Origin: Mycobacterium asiaticum
Lineage (GTDB): Bacteria; Actinomycetota; Actinomycetes; Mycobacteriales; Mycobacteriaceae
NCBI RefSeq assembly: GCF_001673315.1
Contig: NZ_LZLQ01000023.1
Span: forward strand, 1-64,000
DNA length: 64,000 nucleotides
Direction: 5' to 3'
The notes under the pieces were generated by a model that had not been told where the DNA came from, did not search any database, and worked only from the letters and a program-made list of their open reading frames with translations. Of this stretch, positions 18,271 through 31,087 are shown piece by piece. Position 1 is the first letter of the stretch. Each line of letters begins with the position of its first letter. The position numbers and the translations under genes were made by a program.

Positions 18271-18621
18271 ATGACCGGACCCGCGACCGCGCTCCGACTG
18301 CTGGCGCTGGCGGCAGGCGTATTCGGTGTCTCAGCCTCGGTTGCGGCGCCGATACATGCCGACATGCTGGGAAACGCCTTCCTCAATGGCCTGAACAACG
18401 CCGGCATTCCCTACAGCCAGCCTGCGACGGCGATCGCGGCAGGTCGATCGGTTTGCCCCAGGGCATTCCAGCCCGGCGGCAACTTCGACGCCATTGTCTC
18501 CGAAATCGCTGAGCTCAATGACATGTCGGAAGAAAGGGCGGCGGCGTTCACCATCGTGGCGATCGCGACGTACTGCCCAGCTCTGATAGCGCCGATGCTG
18601 CCGCACCGGTTGCAGGCATAG
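18271..18621 (+). CDS. Small secreted DUF732 protein, LprJ position
   Basis: The protein has 116 residues: a signal peptide (about 1-30, LRLLALAAGVFGVSASVAAP, probable cleavage before HADM) and a DUF732 domain with a conserved Cys pair (SVCPRAF and ATYCPAL). By order it corresponds to Rv1690 (lprJ). No lipobox Cys is found at the end of the signal, so this copy looks secreted rather than lipid-anchored, unless a different start is used. The function of the domain is unknown. The 261-nt gap before it holds the tyrS terminator and otherwise no gene. Confidence 0.75.
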   Translation: MTGPATALRLLALAAGVFGVSASVAAPIHADMLGNAFLNGLNNAGIPYSQPATAIAAGRSVCPRAFQPGGNFDAIVSEIAELNDMSEERAAAFTIVAIATYCPALIAPMLPHRLQA

Positions 18622-18672
18622 CGCTGCGGGCGTTGTTTGTGAGCCCGCAGAGCTACCCGTAACCTCTAGCGG

Positions 18673-19461
18673 GTGGTCGATGACAGGCGCGGTGGCAACG
18701 AGCGGCGACCTCGATCCGCATCCGGCGGTGCCCCGCGGCACTCCGGACCGGGCCGGGCCAGACCGGCCCAACCCAGGACCACAGACACCGACACCGCTCA
18801 TGCCGGCCCCCCGATTCCCGACGACGTCGACGCCCGGCAGCTGGCACCCGATGTCCGGCGTGAACTGAGCACCCTGGACCGGGCCACCGCCGACGCGGTC
18901 GCGCGTCATCTAGTCGCGGCCGGCGGCCTGCTCGACGAGGATCCCGAAGCCGCCCTGAGCCACGCGCGCGCGGCGCGGGCCCGTGCCAGCCGGATCGCCG
19001 CGGTGCGGGAGGCCGTAGGGATCGCCGCCTACCGCTGCGGCGACTGGGGTCAGGCGCTGGCCGAGTTCCGTGCCGCACGCCGGATGGGTAGCAAGTCGGC
19101 ATTGCTGGCGCTGATCGCTGACTGCGAGCGCGGGCTCGGCAGACCGCAGCGCGCGGTCGACTTGGCCCGCAGCCCGGAGGCTGCGCAGCTCACCGGCGAC
19201 GACGCCGACGAGTTGCGCATCGTCGCGGCCGGTGCCCGGGCCGACCTGGGGCAACTCGAGCAGGCACTCACGGTGTTGTCGACACCGCAGTTGGATCCCG
19301 CCCGTACCGGTTCGACGGCCGCGCGGTTGTTCTACGCCTACGCCGAAACGCTGTTGGCGCTCGGGCGCGGTGACGAGGCCCTGCAGTGGTTCCTGCGATC
19401 GGCCGCGGCCGACATCGACGGTGTCACCGATGCCGAAGAGCGGGTCGACGAACTTGGCTGA
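18673..19461 (+). CDS. TPR-like helical repeat protein (Rv1691-like)
   Basis: The protein has 262 residues from GTG 18673. The first 45 residues are Arg/Pro-rich and weakly coding in look, so a later start is possible. The rest is an Ala/Arg-rich solenoid of helical pairs, for example AVREAVGIAAYRCGDWGQALAEFRAARRMG and AARLFYAYAETLLALGRGDEALQWF, the TPR pattern. It is a likely protein-protein adaptor; no enzyme motif is seen. It overlaps the following phosphatase gene by 8 nt and begins the Rv1691-recN operon. Confidence 0.82.
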   Translation: MVDDRRGGNERRPRSASGGAPRHSGPGRARPAQPRTTDTDTAHAGPPIPDDVDARQLAPDVRRELSTLDRATADAVARHLVAAGGLLDEDPEAALSHARAARARASRIAAVREAVGIAAYRCGDWGQALAEFRAARRMGSKSALLALIADCERGLGRPQRAVDLARSPEAAQLTGDDADELRIVAAGARADLGQLEQALTVLSTPQLDPARTGSTAARLFYAYAETLLALGRGDEALQWFLRSAAADIDGVTDAEERVDELG

Positions 19462-20458
19462 CTCGAAAAGTATTGCACAGCAATATGATTGCCTGCTGCT
19501 GGACCTGGACGGAACGGTCTTTCGCGGCCACGCCCCCACCGAGGGCGCTGTCGAGTCGCTGGATGCCGTCGAAAGCCGCAAGCTCTACGTCACCAACAAT
19601 GCCTCGCGCAGCGCCGACGAGGTGGCCGCCCACCTGCGTGAGCTCGGGTTCAGCGCCGACAGTGAGGACGTCGTGACCAGCGCCCAGAGCGCGGCCCACC
19701 TGCTGGCCAAGCAGCTGCCGCGGGATTCCAAAGTGCTGGTGGTGGGCACCGAAGCGCTGGCCGACGAGATCGCCGCGGTCGGGTTGCGTCCGGTCCGTAA
19801 GTTTGACGACGAACCCGACGCCGTGGTGCAAGGGCTCTCGAAAGAGGTCACCTGGTCCGACTTGGCCGAGGCGACGTTGGCCATCCGGGCGGGCGCCCTG
19901 TGGGTGGCAGCAAACGTCGACCCGACTTTGCCCACCGAGCGTGGTCTGTTGCCGGGCAACGGGTCCTTGGTGGCCGCGGTGCGGGCAGCGACGGGGGAAC
20001 AGCCGCAGGTGGCCGGCAAACCGGGGCCGCAGCTGATGAAGGATGCGGTGGGCCGCGGCGATTTCCGTGCGCCGCTGGTGGTCGGGGACCGGTTGGACAC
20101 CGACATCGAAGGTGCTAACGGTGCCGGGCTGACCAGCCTGATGGTGCTCACCGGCGTGAATTCCGCGCGCGACGCGGTATTCGCCGAATCCGGTCAGCGG
20201 CCTACATATATCGGCCACGATCTGCGCTCGCTACATCAGAACGGTGACTTGCTGAAGATTGGAGCCCAACCCGGCTGGCGGATCGACGTCGACGACCACA
20301 CGCTCACCGTCACCGCGACCGACGACGAGCCGTCCGACGATCTGGCCGTCGTGCGAGCCGTCGCCGCCGCGCTGTGGGATGCCGACGGCAATCTGGGGAT
20401 CGAAGCGGCCGACGATCAGGCCCGCGCTGCGCTGGAGCGCTGGTCCCTATTAGCGTAG
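19454..20458 (+). CDS. HAD-family phosphatase, glycerol-3-phosphate phosphatase-like (Rv1692-like)
   Basis: The protein has 334 residues from TTG 19454, chosen because the next residues (SKSIAQQYDCLL) match the start I recall for Rv1692. The HAD class IIA motifs are present: I LLDLDGTVFRG (nucleophile Asp and acid Asp), II VTNNASRS, III the Lys in AGKPGPQLM, and IV VGDRLDTDIEGA. Rv1692 is reported to dephosphorylate glycerol-3-phosphate, linking it to phospholipid recycling. It overlaps the TPR gene stop. An ATG eight codons upstream (19430) is an alternative. Confidence 0.88.
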   Translation: MADSKSIAQQYDCLLLDLDGTVFRGHAPTEGAVESLDAVESRKLYVTNNASRSADEVAAHLRELGFSADSEDVVTSAQSAAHLLAKQLPRDSKVLVVGTEALADEIAAVGLRPVRKFDDEPDAVVQGLSKEVTWSDLAEATLAIRAGALWVAANVDPTLPTERGLLPGNGSLVAAVRAATGEQPQVAGKPGPQLMKDAVGRGDFRAPLVVGDRLDTDIEGANGAGLTSLMVLTGVNSARDAVFAESGQRPTYIGHDLRSLHQNGDLLKIGAQPGWRIDVDDHTLTVTATDDEPSDDLAVVRAVAAALWDADGNLGIEAADDQARAALERWSLLA

Positions 20459-20465
20459 GAACGCA

Positions 20466-20642
20466 ATGACTATCGATCCTGACGAGATTCGTGCGGAAAT
20501 CGAATCCTTGGTGGCCCAGTTGCCCGAGGGGGCGGACGCTACCACCGGCCCGTCGCTCGAAGAGCTCGAAGACATCGCGCGCCGCCTCTCTGAAGCGCAC
20601 GACGTGCTGCTGCGCGCCCTGGAGTCGGCGGAGAAGGGCTGA
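20466..20642 (+). CDS. Small conserved protein (Rv1693-like, 58 aa)
   Basis: ATG 20466 opens a 58-codon frame, 7 nt after the phosphatase stop and 8 nt before tlyA. The product is acidic and helical: EIRAEIESLVAQLPEGA then LEELEDIARRLSEAHDVLLRALESAEKG. It has exactly the size and place of Rv1693 between Rv1692 and tlyA. No motif of known function is seen; the shape suggests a two-helix partner protein. Confidence 0.8.
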   Translation: MTIDPDEIRAEIESLVAQLPEGADATTGPSLEELEDIARRLSEAHDVLLRALESAEKG

Positions 20643-20650
20643 GTGCGCGC

Positions 20651-21460
20651 ATGCCACGGCGTGCCCGGGTCGACGCCGAACTGGTTCGGCGGGGTCTGGC
20701 ACGTTCCCGCCAGCAGGCCGCGGAACTGATCGGCGCCGGCAAGGTGCGCATCGACGGCCTTCCCGCGGTGAAACCAGCCACCGCCGTCGCGGTCACCGCG
20801 GCACTGACCGTCGCCGACGACGGAGAACGTGCGTGGGTTTCGCGCGGCGCGCACAAACTCATCGGGGCGCTCGACGGTTTCGGGATCGCGGTCCGCGGTC
20901 GGCGTTGCCTGGATGCGGGTGCCTCAACCGGCGGTTTCACCGAGGTCCTGCTGGACCGCGGCGCCACGGAAGTAGTCGCCGCCGACGTCGGATACGGGCA
21001 GCTCGCGTGGTCCCTGCGCAGCGACCCGCGGGTGGTGGTCGTCGAGCGGACCAACGCCCGCGACCTGTCGCCCGAGCTGATCGGTGGGCCCGTTGGCCTG
21101 GTGGTTGCCGATCTGTCATTCATTTCATTGGCGACGGTGCTACCCGCGCTCGTTGGCTGTGCTTCGGCTGACGCCGATATCGTTCCCATGGTGAAGCCGC
21201 AATTCGAGGTGGGCAGGGGCCAGGTCGGGCCCGGCGGGGTAGTTCAAGACCCCCAGCTGCGCGCAGGCGCGGTGCTGGCCGTCGCACGGCGCGCCGAAGA
21301 CCTCGGGTGGCACCCCGTCGATGTGACGGCCAGTCCGTTGCCGGGCCCGGCGGGCAACGTCGAATACTTCGTGTGGCTGCGCGCCCAGACCGACCGTGCG
21401 CTGTCCGGTGACGCACTCGAATCCGTCGTGCAACGCGCTGTCCAGGAGGGCCCACAGTGA
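20651..21460 (+). CDS. tlyA: TlyA, rRNA 2'-O-methyltransferase
   Basis: The protein has 269 residues. The N-terminal S4 domain (about 1-60) has [16 protein letters not shown] and the VRIDG turn. The C-terminal FtsJ-like SAM methyltransferase (about 65-265) has [18 protein letters not shown] as the SAM-binding loop and [10 protein letters not shown] and MVKPQFE as later motifs. TlyA methylates C1409 of 16S and C1920 of 23S rRNA, and its loss gives capreomycin resistance. It overlaps nadK by 4 nt (GTGA). Confidence 0.96.
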   Translation: MPRRARVDAELVRRGLARSRQQAAELIGAGKVRIDGLPAVKPATAVAVTAALTVADDGERAWVSRGAHKLIGALDGFGIAVRGRRCLDAGASTGGFTEVLLDRGATEVVAADVGYGQLAWSLRSDPRVVVVERTNARDLSPELIGGPVGLVVADLSFISLATVLPALVGCASADADIVPMVKPQFEVGRGQVGPGGVVQDPQLRAGAVLAVARRAEDLGWHPVDVTASPLPGPAGNVEYFVWLRAQTDRALSGDALESVVQRAVQEGPQ

Positions 21461-22383
21461 CAACCGAACGCACCGTCCTGATGGTCGTCCACACCGGCCG
21501 CGACGAAGCAACCGAAACCGCGCGACGCGTCGAGAAAGTGCTGGGCGACAACGGCATTGGCCTGTCAGCACTGTCTGCGGAAGCAGTTGACAAGGGCTCG
21601 CTGCGGCTCGGCCCCAACGACATGCGGGCCGTCGGTGTCGACATCGAGGTCCGCGACGCGGATCCGATGGCTGCCGAAGGCTGCGAACTTGTGCTGGTGC
21701 TAGGCGGCGACGGTACGTTTCTGCGCGCGGCCGAATTGGCCCGCAATGCCGGCATTCCAGTGCTGGGGGTGAACTTGGGCCGGATCGGATTTCTGGCTGA
21801 AGCCGAGGCCGAGGCGATAGATGTCGTGCTCGAACACGTTGTGGCGCAGGACTACCGGGTGGAGGAACGGCTGACACTAGACGTCGTGGTGCGCCAGGAC
21901 GGCGAAATCATCGACCGCGGTTGGGCGCTGAACGAAGCGAGTCTGGAAAAGGGACCGCGGCTCGGCGTGCTGGGCGTAGTCGTCGAGATCGACAGCCGGC
22001 CGGTGTCGACCTTCGGCTGCGACGGGGTGTTGGTGTCCACGCCCACCGGATCCACCGCATACGCGTTCTCCGCGGGCGGGCCGGTGTTGTGGCCCGACTT
22101 GGAAGCAATCCTGGTGTTGCCCAACAACGCTCACGCACTGTTCGGCCGCCCGATGGTCACGAGCCCGGACGCCAGCATCGCGATCGAGATCGAAGCCGGC
22201 GGTCACGACGCGTTGGTGTTCTGCGATGGCCGCCGGGAGATGGTGGTACCCGCGGGCAGCCGGCTCGAGGTAACCCGCTGCAATACCCCGGTGAAGTGGG
22301 CGCGGCTGGACAGCGCGCCGTTCACCGACCGCCTGGTGACGAAGTTCCGGCTGCCGGTATCTGGTTGGCGCGGACGGCAGTAG
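21457..22383 (+). CDS. nadK: NAD kinase
   Basis: The protein has 308 residues. It phosphorylates NAD to NADP. The GGDG motif ([15 protein letters not shown], about 90) holds the catalytic Asp, followed by [10 protein letters not shown] and the conserved SPTGSTAY-like segment ([16 protein letters not shown]). The start at GTG 21457 overlaps the tlyA stop. It is followed 3 nt later by recN, the usual actinobacterial order tlyA-nadK-recN. Confidence 0.96.
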   Translation: MTTERTVLMVVHTGRDEATETARRVEKVLGDNGIGLSALSAEAVDKGSLRLGPNDMRAVGVDIEVRDADPMAAEGCELVLVLGGDGTFLRAAELARNAGIPVLGVNLGRIGFLAEAEAEAIDVVLEHVVAQDYRVEERLTLDVVVRQDGEIIDRGWALNEASLEKGPRLGVLGVVVEIDSRPVSTFGCDGVLVSTPTGSTAYAFSAGGPVLWPDLEAILVLPNNAHALFGRPMVTSPDASIAIEIEAGGHDALVFCDGRREMVVPAGSRLEVTRCNTPVKWARLDSAPFTDRLVTKFRLPVSGWRGRQ

Positions 22384-22386
22384 CTG

Positions 22387-24129
22387 GTGCTGACCGAGAT
22401 ACGGATTGAATCGCTGGGTGCCATCAGTGTGGCGACAGCCGAGTTCGATAGCGGGCTGACGGTGTTGACCGGCGAGACCGGTACCGGCAAGACCATGGTG
22501 GTCACCGGCCTGCACCTGCTGGGCGGCGCACGGGCTGACGCCACCCGCGTGCGGTCCGGCGCGGACCGCGCCGTCGTCGAAGGTCGTTTCACCACAAGCG
22601 ATGTCGACGACGCGGTTACCGCCGAGCTCGACGAGATCCTGGACGCCTCAGGTGGGGAGCGCGACGAGGACGGCAGCGTGATCGCGTTGCGCACAGTCAA
22701 TCGCGACGGGCCGTCGCGCGCCTATCTCGGCGGCCGCAGCGTACCGGCGAAGTCGTTGAGCGGTTTCACCACTCAGTTGCTCGCCCTACACGGCCAGAAC
22801 GATCAACTGCGGTTGATGCGGCCCGACGAGCAGCGCGCTGCGCTGGACCGCTTCGCGGCCGCCGGGCCGGCGCTGGAACGCTACCGCAAGCTCCGCGACG
22901 CGTGGCTCACGGCACGGCGGGACCTCACCGACCGCCGCGACCGGACCCGGGAACTCGCCCAGGAGGCCGACCGGCTCAAGTTCGCGCTGACCGAGATCGA
23001 CACCGTCGACCCGCAACCGGGCGAGGACGACGCGCTGGTCGCCGACATCGTCCGGCTCTCTGAACTGGACACCTTGCGAGAGGCGGCGGCGACGGCACGC
23101 GAGCTGTTGTCCAGCTCGTCGGACGACGCGTTCGGTGCGGCCGATGCGCTGGGACGGGTCCGGGGCACGCTGGAATCGGCTGGCGACGGCAGACTTCGGG
23201 CGCTGGCCGAGCAGATAAGCGGCGCGCTGACGGTGGTAATCGATGCGGTGGGTGAGCTGGGCGACTACCTCGATGGGCTGCCTGTCGACGCGAGCGCGCT
23301 GGACACCAAGTTGGCCCGGCAGGCCCAGCTACGCACGCTGACCCGCAAGTACGCCGCCGACATCGACGGGGTGCTGCAGTGGGCCGAGGAGTCCCGCAGC
23401 CGGCTGGCGCAACTCGACGTGTCGGAGGAGGGTTTGACCGCCCTACAGCGCCGAGTCGATGATCTCGGGCGCGAATTGGCCGGGGCAGCAATTGAACTCA
23501 GCAAAATCAGACAGAAGGCCGCCAAAAAGTTGGCTAAGGCGGTGACCGCGGAGCTGGCCGGTCTGGCGATGGCCGATGCGGAATTCACCATCGGCGTCGC
23601 CGTCGACCTCGCCGAACCGCACGAACCCGCAGCGCTTCTGCTGCCGGACGGCGGATCGGCTCGCGTGGGCGCTGACGGCATCGACGTCGTCGAGTTCGGC
23701 TTCGCTGCCCACCGCGGGATGTCAGTGCTGCCGTTGGCCAAGAGCGCCTCGGGTGGTGAACTGTCCCGGGTGATGCTGGCCCTGGAAGTGGTGCTCTCAG
23801 CATCGGCTACCGGCACCACGATGGTGTTCGACGAGGTCGACGCCGGGGTGGGCGGTTGGGCTGCGGTGCAGATCGGCCGGCGGTTGGCCCGGCTGGCCCG
23901 CACCCACCAAGTCATCGTGGTCACGCATCTCCCGCAGGTGGCGGCCTACGCGGACGTGCACTTGGTGGTGCACAGCCAAGGACCGAAGGGCGCCAGCGGT
24001 GTGCGCCGCCTGACCGACGACGACCGGGTGGCCGAACTGGCGCGCATGCTGGCCGGGTTGGGGGAGTCCGACAGCGGCCGCGCGCACGCCCGCGAGCTAC
24101 TCGATACCGCGCAGAACGACCGGGCCTAA
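22387..24129 (+). CDS. recN: DNA repair protein RecN
   Basis: The protein has 580 residues of the SMC-like type: N-terminal Walker A GETGTGKTMV (about 29-38), a long coiled-coil centre (about 160-400) rich in Arg/Glu/Leu, and C-terminal SASGGELSRVM signature and MVFDEVDAGVGG Walker B. It acts in recombinational repair of double-strand breaks. The start is GTG 22387 (MLTEIRIES). It is the last gene of the operon; a 406-nt repeat-rich gap follows. Confidence 0.96.
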   Translation: MLTEIRIESLGAISVATAEFDSGLTVLTGETGTGKTMVVTGLHLLGGARADATRVRSGADRAVVEGRFTTSDVDDAVTAELDEILDASGGERDEDGSVIALRTVNRDGPSRAYLGGRSVPAKSLSGFTTQLLALHGQNDQLRLMRPDEQRAALDRFAAAGPALERYRKLRDAWLTARRDLTDRRDRTRELAQEADRLKFALTEIDTVDPQPGEDDALVADIVRLSELDTLREAAATARELLSSSSDDAFGAADALGRVRGTLESAGDGRLRALAEQISGALTVVIDAVGELGDYLDGLPVDASALDTKLARQAQLRTLTRKYAADIDGVLQWAEESRSRLAQLDVSEEGLTALQRRVDDLGRELAGAAIELSKIRQKAAKKLAKAVTAELAGLAMADAEFTIGVAVDLAEPHEPAALLLPDGGSARVGADGIDVVEFGFAAHRGMSVLPLAKSASGGELSRVMLALEVVLSASATGTTMVFDEVDAGVGGWAAVQIGRRLARLARTHQVIVVTHLPQVAAYADVHLVVHSQGPKGASGVRRLTDDDRVAELARMLAGLGESDSGRAHARELLDTAQNDRA

Positions 24130-24153
24130 CTCTCTTTCCCTATTTCTTTCACT

Positions 24154-24365
24154 CTATCTCTAGTGCGGCTCTTGTTGCCTTTTGCTATCTCTAGTGCGGC
24201 TCTTGTTGCGCGAGCGTGCACTGCCGTACGGCGACACGCCGTCGCGGGCGTACATCTGCGCACCTCCGCGCGGCGGGGGCGCCGGCGAGCTGGTGGGCTC
24301 GCGCTCAGGGCGCGAGCGTGCACTGCTGTACAGGGACGCGCTGCCGCCGGCGTACATCTGCGCAC
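24154..24365. repeat. Intergenic repeat cluster between recN and steA
   Basis: Two repeat families stand side by side. A 25-bp unit is present at 24154-24178 and 24185-24209 without mismatch. A 56-bp unit is present at 24208-24263 and 24310-24365. Its first 17 and last 16 bases are conserved between copies, its centre varies, and its two ends are partly inverted (GTGCACTG...GTAC and GTAC...GCGCAC). The region has stops in the forward frames and no convincing gene. It may fold as hairpins that end recN transcription, or be a mobile intergenic repeat. Confidence 0.85.
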
Positions 24366-24464
24366 GTTCGCGCCGAGCGGTAACCGCCCAACGCGAGGCA
24401 CCCACGTGGCCGCCCAAACCGCCGGAACCAAGCCGCGATACAAATGTGACGGTTGTGACGCTTT

Positions 24465-24470
24465 TAAACT
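24465..24470 (+). promoter_or_regulatory. Candidate -10 box for steA-mctB
   Basis: TAAACT lies in an A/T-richer stretch (24440-24475) 66 nt before the steA ATG. Two TGTGAC repeats sit directly upstream (24445-24450 and 24454-24459) and might bind a regulator; no clear -35 box is seen. This is weak sequence-only evidence. Confidence 0.3.
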
Positions 24471-24535
24471 TATGAGGCAGATGTTACGGCGCGCCTCCCC
24501 GCCCAAGGCATTCGCCGCCGACAGAATCGACCCCC

Positions 24536-25717
24536 ATGAAGATGTCAGCGCTTCTAACTCGGAACACTGTCCGGCCCGGTCTGATCGGCACTGCTCGAGT
24601 GGACCGCAATATCGATCGACTGTTGCGCAGGGTGTGTCCCGGCGACATCGTGGTCCTCGACATCCTGGACCTCGATCGGATCACCGCCGACGCACTGGTG
24701 GAAGCTGACATAGCCGCCGTCGTCAATGCATCACCTTCCGTCTCGGGGCGTTACCCCAACCTCGGGCCGGAGGTGCTGGTCAACAACGGCGTCACCCTGA
24801 TCGACGAGACCGGGCCCGAGATCTTCAAGAAGGTCAAGGACGGCTCCAAGATCCGCCTCTACGAGGGCGGCGTGTATTCGGGAGACCGCAGGCTGATCCG
24901 CGGCACCGAGCGCACCGACCACGACATCGCAGACCTGATGCGCGAGGCCAAGAGCGGTTTGGCCGCTCACCTGGAAGCCTTCGCCGGCAACACAATTGAG
25001 TTCATTCGCAGTGAAAGCCCACTGCTGATCGACGGCATCGGCATTCCCGACATCGACGTCGACATGCGCCGGCGCCACGTGGTGATCGTCTCCGAGGAGC
25101 CCAGCGCCGTAGAGGACCTGAAGTCACTCAAGCCGTTCATCAAGGAGTACCAGCCCGTGCTCGTCGGGGTTGGTCAAGGCGCCGACGTGTTACGTAAGGC
25201 GGGGTACCGTCCGCAACTGATTGTGGGCGATCCCGACCAGATCAGCACCGAAGTTCTCAAGTGCGGTGCCCAGGTGGTGCTTCCCGCCGACGCCGACGGT
25301 CACGCGGCCGGTCTGGAGCGGATCCAGGACCTCGGGGTGGGGGCGATGACGTTCCCCGCCGCGGGTTCGGCGACCGACCTGGCATTGCTGCTCGCGGATC
25401 ACCACGGCGCCGCGCTGCTTGTCACCGCAGGCCACACCGCCAACATCGAGACGTTCTTCGATCGGACACGGTCGCAGAGCAACCCGTCTACCTTCCTCAC
25501 CAGGCTGCGGGTGGGCGAGAAGCTGGTGGACGCCAAGGCGGTTGCGACCTTGTACCGCAACCACATTTCCGGCGGGGCCATCGCCCTGCTGGCGCTGGCC
25601 ATGCTGATCGCAATCATCGTGGTGCTGTGGGTGTCTCGCACCGACGGCGTGGTTTTGCACTGGATCATCGACTACTGGAACCGCTTCACCCTCTGGGTTC
25701 AGCATCTAGTGTCGTAA
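24536..25717 (+). CDS. steA: SteA-like septation protein
   Basis: The protein has 393 residues, the length I recall for Rv1697. The main part is a cytoplasmic domain related to thiamin pyrophosphokinase-type folds (GDPDQIS near 230, AADHHGAALLVTAGHTANIE-like region near 290). A single C-terminal membrane helix (about 343-362, IALLALAMLIAIIVVLWVS) and a short tail end it. The corynebacterial homologue SteA with SteB acts in cell separation. It lies 16 nt before mctB, as in other mycobacteria, so the two form an operon. Confidence 0.9.
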   Translation: MKMSALLTRNTVRPGLIGTARVDRNIDRLLRRVCPGDIVVLDILDLDRITADALVEADIAAVVNASPSVSGRYPNLGPEVLVNNGVTLIDETGPEIFKKVKDGSKIRLYEGGVYSGDRRLIRGTERTDHDIADLMREAKSGLAAHLEAFAGNTIEFIRSESPLLIDGIGIPDIDVDMRRRHVVIVSEEPSAVEDLKSLKPFIKEYQPVLVGVGQGADVLRKAGYRPQLIVGDPDQISTEVLKCGAQVVLPADADGHAAGLERIQDLGVGAMTFPAAGSATDLALLLADHHGAALLVTAGHTANIETFFDRTRSQSNPSTFLTRLRVGEKLVDAKAVATLYRNHISGGAIALLALAMLIAIIVVLWVSRTDGVVLHWIIDYWNRFTLWVQHLVS

Positions 25718-25733
25718 TTAAGGACGTGGGCTC

Positions 25734-29173
<3,440 letters not shown>

Positions 29174-29177
<4 letters not shown>

Positions 29178-30118
29178 CGGCAGCCCTGACGCTCGATGCG
29201 CAGCTGCAGGGCTATCTTGACCATCTGTCGATCGAGCGGGGCGTGGCGGCCAACACATTGAGCTCCTATCGCCGCGACCTGCGCCGCTACTCTAAACACC
29301 TGGCGGAGCGGGGGATTCACGATCTGGCCAAGGTCGGTGAAGACGATGTGAGCGAATTTCTGGTGGCGCTGCGGCGCGGCGATCCGGAATCCGGTGCGAT
29401 GGCGCTTTCGGCGGTGTCAGCGGCGCGGGCCCTCATCGCGGTGCGCGGGCTGCATCGTTTCGCCGCTGCCGAAGGGCTGGCCGAATTGGACGTCGCGCGG
29501 GCGGTGCGACCCCCGACACCGGGCCGCCGACTGCCCAAGAGCTTGACCGTCGACCAGGTGCTGTCGCTGCTCGAAGCCGCCGGTGGCGAGGACGCGTCCG
29601 ACGGTCCGCTGACGCTGCGCAACCGGGCGCTGCTGGAACTGCTGTACTCGACGGGGTCGCGGATCTCCGAAGCCGTCGGTTTGGATGTCGACGACATCGA
29701 TACGCACGCTCGCTCGGTGCTGTTGCGCGGCAAGGGCGGTAAGCAACGGTTGGTGCCGGTGGGACGACCCGCAGTGGCAGCGCTGGACGCCTACCTGGTA
29801 CGCGGCCGCCCGGATCTTGCGCGACGGGGACGCGGCACACCGGCCATCTTCCTCAATGCCCGCGGCGGGCGGTTATCCCGGCAGAGTGCCTGGCAGGTGC
29901 TTCAGGACGCCGCCGAGCGTGCCGGCATCACCTCTGGTGTCTCCCCGCACATGCTGCGACATTCGTTCGCGACACATCTGCTGGAGGGCGGTGCCGACGT
30001 CCGGGTGGTGCAGGAATTGCTGGGTCATGCCTCAGTGACCACGACGCAGATCTACACCTTGGTCACCGTGCATGCGCTGCGCGAGGTCTGGGCCGGCGCA
30101 CACCCGCGGGCCACTTAA
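29174..30118 (+). CDS. xerD: Site-specific tyrosine recombinase XerD
   Basis: The protein has 314 residues. The N-terminal SAM-like core-binding domain (about 1-95, [23 protein letters not shown]) and the catalytic domain (about 110-305) are complete. All catalytic residues are visible: Arg in STGSRISE, Lys in RGKGGKQR, His-x-x-Arg in [11 protein letters not shown], His in [11 protein letters not shown] and nucleophile Tyr in QIYT. With XerC it resolves chromosome dimers at dif. It starts at GTG overlapping the NUDIX stop by 4 nt. Confidence 0.95.
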
Positions 30119-30132
30119 CTATCGCGAGCCAC

Positions 30133-30885
30133 CTAACCCAGGTATTCCGATTCCAGCACCAGGTCGCCCACCAGCGACTGGTACTCCAAATGCGTTTTGT
30201 GCTCGACGGTGTCGAACAACTTGCCCTGCTGGTCGCGCATGTACGCGCGATACTTCGGCGCTCCGGGCACCCGGACATTGTCGGCGACAACGATCGACCC
30301 GCGGTGTAGCCAGCCACGGTCCAGGATGCTGTTCAGGTCGGCCAGGTATGCGTCCTTGTCGTGATCGAGAAACAGGAAATCCAGTGCACCGGCACTGAAT
30401 TCGTGATCAGACGCCAATGCATCCAGGGTGCGGCCACCGTCAGAGATGGTGCCGACCACACAGGTGACGCGGTCAGCCACGCCGGCGTGAGCCCAGATTC
30501 GGCGGGCATTGGCGGCGTTCGCGTCGGCGAGTTCGACGGAGTACACCTTGGCGTTCGGCGCGGCGCGAGCAATGCGTAGTGCGCCGTAGCCGACGTAGGT
30601 GCCCAGTTCCAACGCCACCGCCGGATCGGCTCGCCGCACCGCGGCGTCCAGGATTGCTCCTTTCTCGTCTCCCACGTTGATCAACATCGACTTCTCATAG
30701 GCGAACTTGTCGATGGTGGCCAGCACGTCGTCGACGTCCCCGGCCCGCGCGTACTTCAGGACGTAGTCGACGACCGCCGCTTCGCGCCCGTCACCGATCT
30801 GTCCGGTTCTGGTGATGTTGCGGGCACCGGTGGCCATTCGCCACACCGACCACCGCAGCAGGGGTATGCGCCGTCTGAGGTCCAT
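30133..30885 (-). CDS. Catechol O-methyltransferase-like SAM enzyme (Rv1703c-like)
   Basis: The protein has 250 residues. SAM-binding motif I is ELGTYVGYGALRIA (about 92-105), the acidic end of strand 2 is VYSVELAD, and the metal ligands of COMT-type enzymes are suggested by FLFLDHDKD and VVADNVR. It therefore probably methylates a small diol with Mg. It matches the M. tuberculosis gene Rv1703c, annotated as catechol-O-methyltransferase but shorter there (196 residues as I recall). It converges on xerD with a 14-nt gap. The physiological substrate is unknown. Confidence 0.88.
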   Translation of the reverse strand: MDLRRRIPLLRWSVWRMATGARNITRTGQIGDGREAAVVDYVLKYARAGDVDDVLATIDKFAYEKSMLINVGDEKGAILDAAVRRADPAVALELGTYVGYGALRIARAAPNAKVYSVELADANAANARRIWAHAGVADRVTCVVGTISDGGRTLDALASDHEFSAGALDFLFLDHDKDAYLADLNSILDRGWLHRGSIVVADNVRVPGAPKYRAYMRDQQGKLFDTVEHKTHLEYQSLVGDLVLESEYLG

Positions 30886-31087
30886 GGGTCTCCACGATAG
30901 GCCGTGCGAGTGCCCAACTCCGGAGGTCCGGGTGGGCTATGAGTATCCGATGAGCACCGCTGAGCAACTCGTTTGAGGTTGCTTTCTGCCAGGTCGAGAC
31001 GGCATGTTGGCAATAGGTGCGCCGGTAAGTCTGGTCGGCAACTCGGCTCGGAACGGGTCGAGTGTTTTCGACTGGAAGGGTGAATCC

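Noticed and set aside
24126..24506. 126-codon minus-strand frame in the recN-steA gap
   Set aside because: It is made from the repeat units themselves, is Arg/Ala-rich without motif and has no ribosome site.
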